Below, piece by piece: positions 15,740-25,791 of a DNA stretch of 64,000 nucleotides (position 1 is its first letter; every line of letters begins with the position of its first letter). The stretch is taken from the NCBI GenBank assembly GCA_965223105.1, contig OZ244987.1, forward strand, positions 3,038,001 through 3,102,000. The letters run 5' to 3'. The position numbers were made by a program, and so were the translations under genes. The DNA is from JABDMH01 sp965223105. GTDB taxonomy: Bacteria; Bacteroidota; Bacteroidia; Chitinophagales; Saprospiraceae. The notes under the pieces were generated by a model. That model did not search any database and was not told where the DNA came from. It saw only the letters and a list, made by a program, of their open reading frames with translations.

Positions 15740-18190
15740 ATGATCAAAAATTATATCACCATTGCCTGGAGAAATCTCATAAGGAATCGCAACTATTCCG
15801 TCATAAATATTCTGGGCCTGGCTGTGGGCTTAGCCTGTTTCATGCTGATCATGTTATACGTACAAGATGAACTGGGTTACGATTCTTTCCATGAGAAGGG
15901 AGAAAGGATCTACAGAATGGCATTAGAACGGAAATACCCGGGTCGCTCACGTCATTATGCCATTGTCCCCCAAAGTTATGCAGAAGCGGTCAAAGATGAA
16001 ATAAGTGAAGTGGAAGATGCATGTAGACTGTTTTACTTTCAAGGGGCCAATCTCAATTTCAGAATTGATGATGTGCCATTTGAAGAGAATCTCCAGATGT
16101 GGGCTGACAGCAATTTCTTTGATTTTTTCACCATCCCCCTTCTGGAAGGAGATCCCACCAGGGCATTGTCAAAACCAAACTCTGTAATTCTGACCGAGAG
16201 CACAGCCCGCAAATACTTTGGTAATCAGAGTCCCATCGGCAAGCAACTGGATCTGCAGCAGCCTGCCGAAGACCTCACGGTTACTGCTGTTTGTGCTGAT
16301 GTACCACAACATTCGCATTTACGATTTAACTTGTTGAGATCATCATCCTCTCTAGGTCAATTCTTAGCACAGCCCAATTATATTAACTTTTCAGCATATA
16401 CTTATCTTCTGCTGCGGCAGGGAGCAGATCCAAAAGCAGTCGAGGCAAAATTGCCTGATGTGGTCTTAAAATATGCTTCAGGACAGATACTTAATCAATT
16501 TGGGGTAGATTATGCAGAATATCAAGCTCAGGGTAACGGCTATCGCTATTTTCTCCAGCACCTACCCGAAATCTACCTGTCGTCTAATCTGGAGGCAGAA
16601 ATTAAGCCACCTGGATCCAGACAACGGATTTACTTCTTTAGCGCAATTGCCATCCTCATTTTGGTTATTGCTTGCATCAATTTCATGAATCTGGCCACAG
16701 CCCGGTCTGCAGGTAGAGCAAGGGAGGTGGGGATTAGAAAAACTTTGGGATCAGCTCGCGCCCAAATAGCGGGACAGTTTCTGCTCGAGGCTATGATCAT
16801 CACCTTGATCGCGGCAGCCATTGCATGGATGATCAATTGGGTAGTACTCGATCCTTTCGCAACCCTGACTGGAAAATCATTTGAGTCTGCCGATTTACTG
16901 ACCTCACAGTTTGTGCTCACGTTGACTATTGCTGCTCTTATTACCGGTCTTCTGGCCGGCGCTTACCCATCTATGGCTTTATCCTCCTTCCGACCTATTG
17001 AAGTACTGCATGGTAAGTTCATGCAGCGTACCGCCGGTGTGGGCCTTAGAAATTTACTGGTCGTGTTTCAATTTGCGGTATCCGTATTCTTGATTGTCGC
17101 CAGCATTTTTGTTTACCGGCAGTGGATATACACCCAATCCAAGGACTTGGGATTTTCCAAGGAAAGTGTGATGACCATCCAGGGAGCAGGCAATTTGAAT
17201 GCTCAAGAATCAGAGACCTTTAAGAAGGAGCTTCAGAACATCAGTGCCATCAGCCATGTCAGCGGCTGTAACACCCAACCTGGAGGTAACTATTTTGGAA
17301 TGTCTTTTCAACCCAGCGGAGCCCTGGAAATGACCACCGGCAGTGCATTAATTGTCGACGAAGGATATATCGAGTGCATGGATATGAACATCATTGAGGG
17401 TAGAAGTTTCTCAGAGGAATTTTTGGATACCTTATCCATTGTCCTTAATGAATCAGCTGTAAGAGAAATGGGGCTTGAAGATCCCATTGGAAAAACCCTG
17501 GTGAGCAATGATGATCTACTCAATCCTGTAGAAGGACAACAAAGCCCATACAAGGTAGTGGGGGTAGTTGAGGATTTTCACTTTCAATCATTGCATCATC
17601 CGATCACACCTCTCTTTCTGGTGCACAATCAGCGAAGTTTCGTACCGGGAGTTGACCAATTGATCACGGTGAGATTTGTCACCGATGATTACAAGCACAC
17701 TTTGTCCGAGATGGAAAAACTGTGGCGATCTTTTGAAGATGAGGTGCCTTTCAAGTACACATTCCTGGATCAGGAGTGGGCAACTTTATATGAGAAGGAA
17801 GTCACCACACGAAAGATCTCCGGGCTATTCACATTTATTGCCATTTTCATCGCCTGCCTGGGATTACTGGCGCTGGCCGCCTTTACCGCAGAAAGGCGCA
17901 CTAAGGAAATTGGAATTAGAAAAGTCCTGGGTGCTTCTGTACCTCATCTTGTGGCACTTCTCTCCCTGGATTTCTTAAAGCTTGTGATGATCGGGATCTT
18001 AGTGGCCATGCCGGTGGCCTGGTATGTAATGGATGGTTGGCTGCAGCAGTTTGCCTATCGGATCAATTTGGATGTATGGGTTTTTGTGATTGCAGCTGCT
18101 GTGGCAGTGTTTATTGCCTTCGTAACCGTGAGTTTTCAGAGTGTCAGAGCCGCTCTGCTCAATCCTGTCGAGAGTTTGAAGGATGAATGA
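15740..18190 (+). CDS. MacB/FtsX-type ABC permease 2 of 7
   Basis: 816 aa starting MIKNYITIAWRNLIRNRNYS. Same eight-helix, two-half layout as permease 1: first FtsX core with ACINFMNLATARS and EVGIRKTLGSA, second with EIGIRKVLGAS, ending NPVESLKDE. The periplasmic start motif DSFHEKGERIYRM matches the others. No internal stop or frameshift. It begins the run of six permeases spaced 18 to 158 bases apart, presumably cotranscribed from the promoter candidate near 15390. It has no ATP-binding motif and so needs an ATPase in trans; the two upstream ATPases are the only ones in the window. Confidence 0.92.
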   Translation: MIKNYITIAWRNLIRNRNYSVINILGLAVGLACFMLIMLYVQDELGYDSFHEKGERIYRMALERKYPGRSRHYAIVPQSYAEAVKDEISEVEDACRLFYFQGANLNFRIDDVPFEENLQMWADSNFFDFFTIPLLEGDPTRALSKPNSVILTESTARKYFGNQSPIGKQLDLQQPAEDLTVTAVCADVPQHSHLRFNLLRSSSSLGQFLAQPNYINFSAYTYLLLRQGADPKAVEAKLPDVVLKYASGQILNQFGVDYAEYQAQGNGYRYFLQHLPEIYLSSNLEAEIKPPGSRQRIYFFSAIAILILVIACINFMNLATARSAGRAREVGIRKTLGSARAQIAGQFLLEAMIITLIAAAIAWMINWVVLDPFATLTGKSFESADLLTSQFVLTLTIAALITGLLAGAYPSMALSSFRPIEVLHGKFMQRTAGVGLRNLLVVFQFAVSVFLIVASIFVYRQWIYTQSKDLGFSKESVMTIQGAGNLNAQESETFKKELQNISAISHVSGCNTQPGGNYFGMSFQPSGALEMTTGSALIVDEGYIECMDMNIIEGRSFSEEFLDTLSIVLNESAVREMGLEDPIGKTLVSNDDLLNPVEGQQSPYKVVGVVEDFHFQSLHHPITPLFLVHNQRSFVPGVDQLITVRFVTDDYKHTLSEMEKLWRSFEDEVPFKYTFLDQEWATLYEKEVTTRKISGLFTFIAIFIACLGLLALAAFTAERRTKEIGIRKVLGASVPHLVALLSLDFLKLVMIGILVAMPVAWYVMDGWLQQFAYRINLDVWVFVIAAAVAVFIAFVTVSFQSVRAALLNPVESLKDE

Positions 18191-18213
18191 TGATCTCAAA
18201 ATGAACTAAAGAC

Positions 18214-20604
18214 ATGGTGTATCTCACCGACATTAAATTGTTCTACCGGCGGCTCACTAAGTATCCCTTAATCTCAGCAGTGAGTATGGGTGGACTGGCT
18301 CTTGGTATTGCCTGTGCATACTTGGCTCTGACCTATGCTGATCAGGAATTTGGTTTTGAAAAATCATTCACCGACTATGAAAAGACTTACAGGGTAGGTG
18401 TCGACTTCATGGACATGGGAGGTTTTGCAGTGGCTCCGGAGATTTTACATGACTATATGGATACCAGATCGGCAGTGGTGGAGACATCCACCAGGGTAAA
18501 GACATTTGGTGAGATCTCCTTGCAGAAAGGTCAAAAATCAGTCAAGGCCATGGTGATGGGTGTTGACAGTACTTTCTTTGAGCTTTTCGATTATCCACTG
18601 GTATTTGGCAAAGGAAAGAGCAAATTATTCGATCCCGGCCAAGCCGTTGTAAGTAAATCCTTTGCACAGAAGTGGTTTGGTACGTTTGATGTCATTGGAG
18701 AAGAAATTGAACTTCCCTTCGACGGCATTATTGCACCATATCTCATCGCCGCTGTAGTAAACGCTGAGAATGTCTCCACTCATATGATCGGCGATATTTG
18801 GGTGCCGATACAACCATTGTTGGATCACGAAAAGTCTTGGTATTCAGCGGCTTACTACACTTACTTTAAACTAAAGTCGAATAAAGATGAGGCTGTTTTC
18901 AGGCAGGAATTACACGATATTCTGAAGAATGAGATCTATGCATCATCTGGCAAGGTGGATGGACTGACCTTTGGTGAATGGAAGAAGCAGCCCGATGCAT
19001 ACCGATTTATCGTTCAACCCCTCGCGGATATACACTTGCAATCTCAACTCAATTTTGAATTATCTGCGGGAGGTAATAGGGCTAAAGTAAATGGCTTTCT
19101 CATCATTGGATTTCTAATCTTGTTGATCGCCATCGCGAATTACATCAATCTGGCCACCGCGCGTTCCTTTATCCGCAGTAAAGAAATTGGTATTAAGAAG
19201 AGCGTTGGTGCAGCTAGAGGCCAACTTCTGGCACAATTGATGGCTACAGCAGGATTGGAGGCGATAATCATTGGAGTTGTCGCCATCACTTTCATGCAGA
19301 TGTTGGGTTGGCTCCTAAATACCTGGATCACTTTACCCCTTTTAGAGTCCTTCAGATTAAGACCCGGGTCCTTGCTGTCTTTCTCGGTATTTGTTATGAC
19401 TGTGGTTATCATTGCAGCTGCTTATCCATCATTCTACCTGAGTTCTGCGAAACCATTTTATCTGGTCAAGGGAAATAAAATTGGTCAGGGAGAAGGAGGC
19501 TTTCGCAATGCTTTGATTGTGGTTCAGTTCATCATTACCACCGGACTGATTTTTGGCTCCCTCGTGATCCACAAACAACTCAAGTATTTAAGTAAGAAAG
19601 ATCTTGGATTTGATCGGTCGGGCCTACTGATCATTGATAATATGAATGCACTGGGTTCTTCGGCTCAAACATTTCAGCAAGAATTATCGGCACATCCGTT
19701 GGTTTCAAATAGCAGTTTTGCACAGAGCCTTCCGGGAAGTTCAAGCATCTATCAGTCATCTTATCGCAGCGCTTCAATGGCGAGGTCAATTCCAATCCGC
19801 ACGCTTCCTGTTGACGCAGCCTTCATCCCTACCATGGGCATTAAGTTGCTCAGAGGAGAAAACTTTCGGAATAAATTGACCCCTGATTCTTCTGTTGCCA
19901 TAATCAATGAATCTGCTCAGATTGCCCTGGGCCTGGACAATCCCATCGGAGTGGAGATTGGAAAGGGTCGAAGAATTATTGGAGTGGTCAGTGATTTTCA
20001 TATTGAAAGTCTGAAACAGGGGATTCAGCCGATCGTACTCACCCATGACAGATCTGGTAATCATCTGGCGATGCGTCTCGAGCCAAAGAGTTCAGAAAAT
20101 TCACTGGAATCTCTTCTGCAGACTGCCGAGAGACTATGGTCGGAATTCGAACCAAATGCTTCATTGCAATATGGCTTTATTGATGACACATTTGCCAAGT
20201 ATGCCAAGCAGGAGCAGGTGCAAGGAAAGGGAATTCTCGCCTTGACGGTCATGGCTATATTTTTGGCCTGTCTCGGCCTCTTCGGCCTTACCACCTTTAC
20301 GATGCAAAGAAGACAGAAAGAAGTGAGTATTCGAAAAATTCTGGGTGCATCAGCAGTAGGCCTTATGAGTTTGTTGTCACGTGATTTCCTAAAACTCGTG
20401 GCGTTGGCCCTTCTTATTTCGCTACCTTTTGCCTGGTATATTATGAATCACTGGCTTCAAGATTTTGCCTACCGAATTGAGATATCTTGGCCGCTGTTTC
20501 TTTTCGTTACGGGTTTGGTCTTGACCATAGCCACTATGACCACCAGCATTCAGAGTTTGAAAGTTACCATGAGTAACCCAGTAAATGCACTAAAAGATGA
20601 TTAG
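18214..20604 (+). CDS. MacB/FtsX-type ABC permease 3 of 7
   Basis: 796 aa starting MVYLTDIKLFYRRLTKYPLI, somewhat divergent at the N-terminus: the R-N-x-x-R-N motif of the others is replaced by RRLTKYPL. The first FtsX core reads AIANYINLATARS with EIGIKKSVGAA, and the second EVSIRKILGAS; it ends NPVNALKDD. The first core has Lys for the usual Arg in the coupling helix. The frame is intact. It starts 23 bases after permease 2 stops. Substrate unknown. Confidence 0.92.
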   Translation: MVYLTDIKLFYRRLTKYPLISAVSMGGLALGIACAYLALTYADQEFGFEKSFTDYEKTYRVGVDFMDMGGFAVAPEILHDYMDTRSAVVETSTRVKTFGEISLQKGQKSVKAMVMGVDSTFFELFDYPLVFGKGKSKLFDPGQAVVSKSFAQKWFGTFDVIGEEIELPFDGIIAPYLIAAVVNAENVSTHMIGDIWVPIQPLLDHEKSWYSAAYYTYFKLKSNKDEAVFRQELHDILKNEIYASSGKVDGLTFGEWKKQPDAYRFIVQPLADIHLQSQLNFELSAGGNRAKVNGFLIIGFLILLIAIANYINLATARSFIRSKEIGIKKSVGAARGQLLAQLMATAGLEAIIIGVVAITFMQMLGWLLNTWITLPLLESFRLRPGSLLSFSVFVMTVVIIAAAYPSFYLSSAKPFYLVKGNKIGQGEGGFRNALIVVQFIITTGLIFGSLVIHKQLKYLSKKDLGFDRSGLLIIDNMNALGSSAQTFQQELSAHPLVSNSSFAQSLPGSSSIYQSSYRSASMARSIPIRTLPVDAAFIPTMGIKLLRGENFRNKLTPDSSVAIINESAQIALGLDNPIGVEIGKGRRIIGVVSDFHIESLKQGIQPIVLTHDRSGNHLAMRLEPKSSENSLESLLQTAERLWSEFEPNASLQYGFIDDTFAKYAKQEQVQGKGILALTVMAIFLACLGLFGLTTFTMQRRQKEVSIRKILGASAVGLMSLLSRDFLKLVALALLISLPFAWYIMNHWLQDFAYRIEISWPLFLFVTGLVLTIATMTTSIQSLKVTMSNPVNALKDD

Positions 20605-20733
20605 TTCCAGACAGTCTATCAGCATACATATGAAATCGCTCAGACTCGATCATCAATCGCCTCACCTGGTTACTTGGAGCTGCTCCATTGTTCCTGTCCG
20701 ATGAAATCCAATAACAAAGTGTGATAAACAACA

Positions 20734-23187
20734 ATGATGCTAAAAAATAATATTAAGCTTGCCTGGCGTAGTTTGACCCGGAACAAATTATACACATTTC
20801 TGAATTTTTGTGGTCTCGCCTTTGGCATTTCCAGTTTTGTGCTGGTTGCGCTCTATGCCATTGATGAGATGACCTTTGATAAATTTCACCGTAAGGCAGA
20901 CCGGATATACCGGGTAATACAACACCGACTTTCGCCCGATCAAGGAGAACAAACTTTTGGTGCTGTCTCATTTAATGCGGGTCTAGCAGCCAGAACGGAA
21001 GTTGCAGGAGTGGAAAACAGCACTCGTTTTCTTATGTGGGGTCGTGCGGTTGTCCGGAATGCCAAAAATCAACGGGCATTTTACCAACCCTTTATCACGG
21101 TTGAACAGTCCTTTTTCCAGATTTTTGATTTTGAGCTGGTAGCAGGAGATCAAGCTACTGCTTTGGCAGAACCTTACTCCATCGTATTGACTGAGACTTT
21201 AGCCCAGAAACTCTTCTTGGGAGAAAACGCGATCGGTCAAACACTCCATAGCGATCGTGGATTTGACCTTAAAGTCACCGGTATATTAAGGGACCTGCCT
21301 ATCAATTCACACCTACAATTTGAATCCTTGATCTCACATGCAACTATGGAGGCTCAAACATGGTGGGGTGAAGCCCAGACATCCGATTGGGGATCTCAAA
21401 ACTGGGGTACGTACCTCCTTCTTGCTCCCGGAGTTGACCCCTCAATAGTGGGTAAACAACTGACCGCTTTCGCAGAGATACGCGCCAAGGAAGAACGACC
21501 TTTTGAGGGGCACCTGAACCTTCAGCCCTTAAACGACATACACTTTAGATCACAGGATGTACAGCGAGAGATCAATGAACAAAAAAGCTCCTATCTATAC
21601 CTCAGCATATTTTCATTGATCGGACTATTTATTTTAGTGATTGCTTGCATCAATTACATCAATCTCTCTACTGCTAGGGCATCTAACTATCAGCGTGAGG
21701 TCGGGGTACGCAGAGCAATTGGTGCAGAGACTCCCCAGCTCTTTACTCGATTTATGACTGAGAGTTTTCTATTAACCTGTTTTGCATTAGCCGGTGGATG
21801 GTTTTTGGCTCAATTGCTCCTACCCTGGTTTAATGCTTTCTCAAGTAAAGAACTGACCCTGAACCCTATGGATTCGGGATGGATTCTACCTCTCATGTTC
21901 ACAGTCGTCGTCGTGGTAAGTTTTGTGGCTGGTAGCTATCCCGCTCTCTACTTGTCTCGTTTCCGACCGGCTCAAGTCCTCCGTGGTCATGCACAAAGTA
22001 AGGCTGGATCAGGTCAGGGATTTCTACGTCAGGGTCTAGTCGTAGTGCAATTTACCATCTCATTGCTGATGATTATTGGCACTATCGTAACATGGCAACA
22101 AATGAAGCTAGTTCGGGCACATGATTTGGGTTTTGATAAGGAGCAAATGATCGTGGTTGATATTAACAGCGGTCGTGTACGCAACGGCTTTGAAGCAATA
22201 AAAAACGGGTATGCGCAACTACCCAACGTCCATTCTGTGACGGTCAGCAGCCGAGTCCCTGGCGAATGGAAGACCTTACTTCAAGCTGGAATCCGCAAAC
22301 CTGGCGATCTCAATGGTCCCACCTTAACTCCGTGGTTTATTGGTGCGGATGAGGACTTTTTGGAAACGTTTGATATCGCCCTGGCTTCCGGCAGAAACTT
22401 CGATCCGCAAAGACCCATGGACTCCTCAGCAGTCATGATCAATGGGCAAGCTGCAGATATTCTGGGCATTACTGAAGCCACCGGACAAGAAGTTGTCATG
22501 GTTAGTGGCATTGCCAATGGATCGGAAAGCCCATTGGAGGAACCTGTTCGTCTTCGGGTCATTGGAATTGTCGAGAATTTCAACTTCCAATCCCTGCATC
22601 AACCCGTCGAACCCCTGATTATCGGCCACCGCAAAAATCCAATTCAGGCCATTGACTATTTTACGGTGAAGATATCTGGCCAAAATGTAGAACATACCAT
22701 TGCTCAGTTGACAGATATTTTACATCAAACTGATCCTGAACAGGTCTTTGAATATCACTTCCTGGATGATCAAATTGAACAATTCTACGAGGCCGATCAA
22801 CAAAGAAGCAGTTTACTGACGCTAGCTGCCCTCTGCGCTATTTTTATTGCCTGCCTTGGGTTATTCGGTTTGGCAACCTTTACGGTGGAGCAACGAGCAA
22901 AGGAAATAGGGATCAGAAAAGTACTTGGGGCCAGCGTTTCAAATATTGTATCGCTCTTGTCTAAAGACTTCTTGAAGTTGGTAGTGATCGCATTGCTCAT
23001 AGCCTCTCCCATCGCATTTTTATTTATGCAGGAATGGCTACTATCTTTTGCCTATCGTGTTGAAATCAAGTGGTGGCACTTTGCCATAGCGGGTATTTCG
23101 GCCCTTGGTATTGCTTTCCTCACCGTTAGCTACCAAAGTCTAAAAGCAGCTGTAGATAATCCGATAAAATCACTCAGAGATGATTAG
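20734..23187 (+). CDS. MacB/FtsX-type ABC permease 4 of 7
   Basis: 817 aa, starting MMLKNNIKLAWRSLTRNKLY (either Met could initiate). First FtsX core ACINYINLSTARA with EVGVRRAIGAE, second EIGIRKVLGAS, ending NPIKSLRDD. The periplasmic start motif is DKFHRKADRIYRV. All hydrophobic segments are present and the frame is clean. It is close to the Bacteroidota consensus for this protein type. It follows permease 3 after 129 bases in which I find no further gene, and precedes permease 5 by 34 bases. Confidence 0.92.
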   Translation: MMLKNNIKLAWRSLTRNKLYTFLNFCGLAFGISSFVLVALYAIDEMTFDKFHRKADRIYRVIQHRLSPDQGEQTFGAVSFNAGLAARTEVAGVENSTRFLMWGRAVVRNAKNQRAFYQPFITVEQSFFQIFDFELVAGDQATALAEPYSIVLTETLAQKLFLGENAIGQTLHSDRGFDLKVTGILRDLPINSHLQFESLISHATMEAQTWWGEAQTSDWGSQNWGTYLLLAPGVDPSIVGKQLTAFAEIRAKEERPFEGHLNLQPLNDIHFRSQDVQREINEQKSSYLYLSIFSLIGLFILVIACINYINLSTARASNYQREVGVRRAIGAETPQLFTRFMTESFLLTCFALAGGWFLAQLLLPWFNAFSSKELTLNPMDSGWILPLMFTVVVVVSFVAGSYPALYLSRFRPAQVLRGHAQSKAGSGQGFLRQGLVVVQFTISLLMIIGTIVTWQQMKLVRAHDLGFDKEQMIVVDINSGRVRNGFEAIKNGYAQLPNVHSVTVSSRVPGEWKTLLQAGIRKPGDLNGPTLTPWFIGADEDFLETFDIALASGRNFDPQRPMDSSAVMINGQAADILGITEATGQEVVMVSGIANGSESPLEEPVRLRVIGIVENFNFQSLHQPVEPLIIGHRKNPIQAIDYFTVKISGQNVEHTIAQLTDILHQTDPEQVFEYHFLDDQIEQFYEADQQRSSLLTLAALCAIFIACLGLFGLATFTVEQRAKEIGIRKVLGASVSNIVSLLSKDFLKLVVIALLIASPIAFLFMQEWLLSFAYRVEIKWWHFAIAGISALGIAFLTVSYQSLKAAVDNPIKSLRDD

Positions 23188-23221
23188 TCTAGGATACGCT
23201 AAAAAATAAAATTTTATTGGC

Positions 23222-25633
23222 ATGTTTCGAAGTTATATAACGACAGCAGTCCGAAGCCTTCTTAAAAATTGGAAGCATGCCTTAATTAATATTATTGGTC
23301 TTGCGCTGGGAATCGCCGGCTTTATCCTGATTTGCTTTTATGTCTTGTCGGAATGGAGTTTTGATTCCTTTCATCAAAATGGCGACAACCTGTTTCGAAT
23401 CACCACCTTCGAATCTGAAGAGGGAGTTGAAAGGCATCTTGCACACGCATTTCACCCCCTGGCTTCCGCGCTTGAGTCATCGATTCCCGCAGGAAGTCAG
23501 GTTGTTCGTTTTTTCCCTCAAAGTATTTCAGTCCAAGATCCCCTGAGAGATATCATCAGGCAGGAGGACAACGTCCTTTTTGCAGATAGTTTGTTTTTTG
23601 AGATGTTTAGCTTCCCACTGCTAGCTGGTGATTCGGAGCAAATATTGAAAGGTTCTCAGGAGATCATTTTGACCCAAAGTATCGCAGAAGTCTATTTTGG
23701 CCGTGAAAATCCAGTTGGGAAGAGCCTTATCATTGAAGGAGGTCACGAGTTCATTGTTTCGGCTGTTGCCAATGACCCACCTCGTAATTCGAGCATTTCT
23801 TTTGACTTTGTTGTTCCTATCACGGCCTCAACTAAATTATTTGGTGAATATACAGGTGGACTATGGTATTATCCCCCGGTATATACTTTTGTCCAGATTG
23901 CCGACCAACAATTTATTGATGATTGGCATAATTTTCAGCCGATATGGAAGGAATCACATCTACCAGAGAGAATTAGGGATAGATATACATTTCATTTTCA
24001 AGCCATGGACAACATCCATTTCCAGGCCCTTGTATCTGACCTTCATTCTAGTGTTCAACCAAGGTTTTTATGGATGCTCATTTTCATTGCATTGCTTATT
24101 CTTCTGATGGCCTGTATCAACTACATAAATCTTTCGCTTAGTCAACTTGTCACAAGATTTCCAACTATTGGTATTCGCAAAGTTCTGGGAGCGGCTAAAC
24201 ATCAGATCTTTTTTCAGCTTCTTCTTGATGTCGGCATTCAGGTGATGATGGCCTTATTTATGGCCATTGGTCTGGTACAACTAACCCTTCCTGCCTACAA
24301 TAGAATAACTTCTACGACCCTCGATCTCCCTGACCTCATGTCAAATGGCTTCTGGATTTTTTACCCTGCTTTGATGATTTTTCTGGCCTTGCTCATTGTC
24401 TTGTTGCCCTACCTTAGCCTCATGCAGCTGAGTATTGTCCAGGTGATCAGTGGCAAATTAAATATAAAGGCGCTAAACAAGAGCACGATTTCTTGGAAAG
24501 ATGGCCTAATCGTTTTTCAGTTTGTATGTGCAACGGCCCTGATCTTCACCACAGTGATCATGGACCAACAAACCAGTTACTTGAGTTCAAAAGATATGGG
24601 CTTTGATCCCCACCAAGTACTGGCAATACCGGTTAGAGACGAGCAGGTCCAGAACAATTATTTTGCTGTCAAACAGGAATTGCTGAGACAACCTGGTGTA
24701 AGGAACATTTCCACAATTTCCAATTTTCCCTGGCAGGGAGATTTCTATGATTTTCCAACGAAGATCAGTGGACATGGTATGGACCAGAATATTAATCTTC
24801 CCACACTGCTGGTAGATCGTGACTTTCTGCAGACCATGAGGATCCCGATTATAGAGGGCGAAAATTTCCTGGATGATGTTGGGTATAATCGGGAACCTAC
24901 CTTTATTTTGAATGAGGCGGCAAGAAAGCACTTGGATCTAAATGATTTTTCTCAATATAGAATTTCCATGCAGGGAGTGGCTCAAGGAGAGCCCAGAGAA
25001 GGTAAAATAGTTGGAATTGCACGTAATTTTCATTTAAGATCACTCCATAATCCCATCGAGCCGTTGGTCTTGGCGATCGCACCCGAACGATACTACCTAG
25101 ACAATATTATCGTAAGGGTAGAGACAACCCAATTATCCGCAACCTTGGAAAGTCTTGCTCACACTTGGAGAAGAATAATGCCAAACAGACCTTTTGAATA
25201 TTTTTTCCTTGATCAGGCATTTGACAGATTGTATAATCGCGAAGCACAAATGCTATTGATCTTCAGAGTCTTTACCGGACTTGCCATTTTTATTGCTTTC
25301 CTTGGATTATGGGGATTGTCTTCCCTCTCACTTAAACAGCGACAGAAGGAAATTGGGATCCGGATTATCCTTGGAGCTCGTCTCATCAACATCATACGGA
25401 CCCTATCTCGAGACATCCTCCATTTGGTCATGATTTCGTTGATCATCGCCATTCCCATCGCTTGGTATATTATGAATGGTTGGTTAGACAATTTCGCTTA
25501 TCATACCGGTATTCAATGGTGGGTTTTTCTACTTACGGTGGCTGTTCCAATAATCACAGTATTTGGCACCTTGTGTTTGCATAGTATTCGCGCAAGCTTG
25601 TCAAATCCTAAGGAGAGTCTTCATGCTGAATAA
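23222..25633 (+). CDS. MacB/FtsX-type ABC permease 5 of 7
   Basis: 803 aa starting MFRSYITTAVRSLLKNWKHA. The first FtsX core is ACINYINLSLSQL with TIGIRKVLGAA, lacking the usual ATARA; the second is EIGIRIILGAR, in which the Lys of IRK is Ile. The C-terminus is NPKESLHAE. These changes fall on the cytoplasmic coupling segments that meet the ATPase (family knowledge), so ATPase pairing may differ from permeases 2 and 4 (inference). No stops or shifts. Confidence 0.9.
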   Translation: MFRSYITTAVRSLLKNWKHALINIIGLALGIAGFILICFYVLSEWSFDSFHQNGDNLFRITTFESEEGVERHLAHAFHPLASALESSIPAGSQVVRFFPQSISVQDPLRDIIRQEDNVLFADSLFFEMFSFPLLAGDSEQILKGSQEIILTQSIAEVYFGRENPVGKSLIIEGGHEFIVSAVANDPPRNSSISFDFVVPITASTKLFGEYTGGLWYYPPVYTFVQIADQQFIDDWHNFQPIWKESHLPERIRDRYTFHFQAMDNIHFQALVSDLHSSVQPRFLWMLIFIALLILLMACINYINLSLSQLVTRFPTIGIRKVLGAAKHQIFFQLLLDVGIQVMMALFMAIGLVQLTLPAYNRITSTTLDLPDLMSNGFWIFYPALMIFLALLIVLLPYLSLMQLSIVQVISGKLNIKALNKSTISWKDGLIVFQFVCATALIFTTVIMDQQTSYLSSKDMGFDPHQVLAIPVRDEQVQNNYFAVKQELLRQPGVRNISTISNFPWQGDFYDFPTKISGHGMDQNINLPTLLVDRDFLQTMRIPIIEGENFLDDVGYNREPTFILNEAARKHLDLNDFSQYRISMQGVAQGEPREGKIVGIARNFHLRSLHNPIEPLVLAIAPERYYLDNIIVRVETTQLSATLESLAHTWRRIMPNRPFEYFFLDQAFDRLYNREAQMLLIFRVFTGLAIFIAFLGLWGLSSLSLKQRQKEIGIRIILGARLINIIRTLSRDILHLVMISLIIAIPIAWYIMNGWLDNFAYHTGIQWWVFLLTVAVPIITVFGTLCLHSIRASLSNPKESLHAE

Positions 25634-25791
25634 TCCTGAACAATTCTACATCTATGCAAATAAACCATTCAAGATTACCTATAGCACCTTGATTACTCTG
25701 CAATGAGGAAATTAAATGATTTATGTCGAATTCCTGCAGAGCACCAGGACCATTGAATTTTGATAAAAAGCAAAATAAAAAGGGACAACCG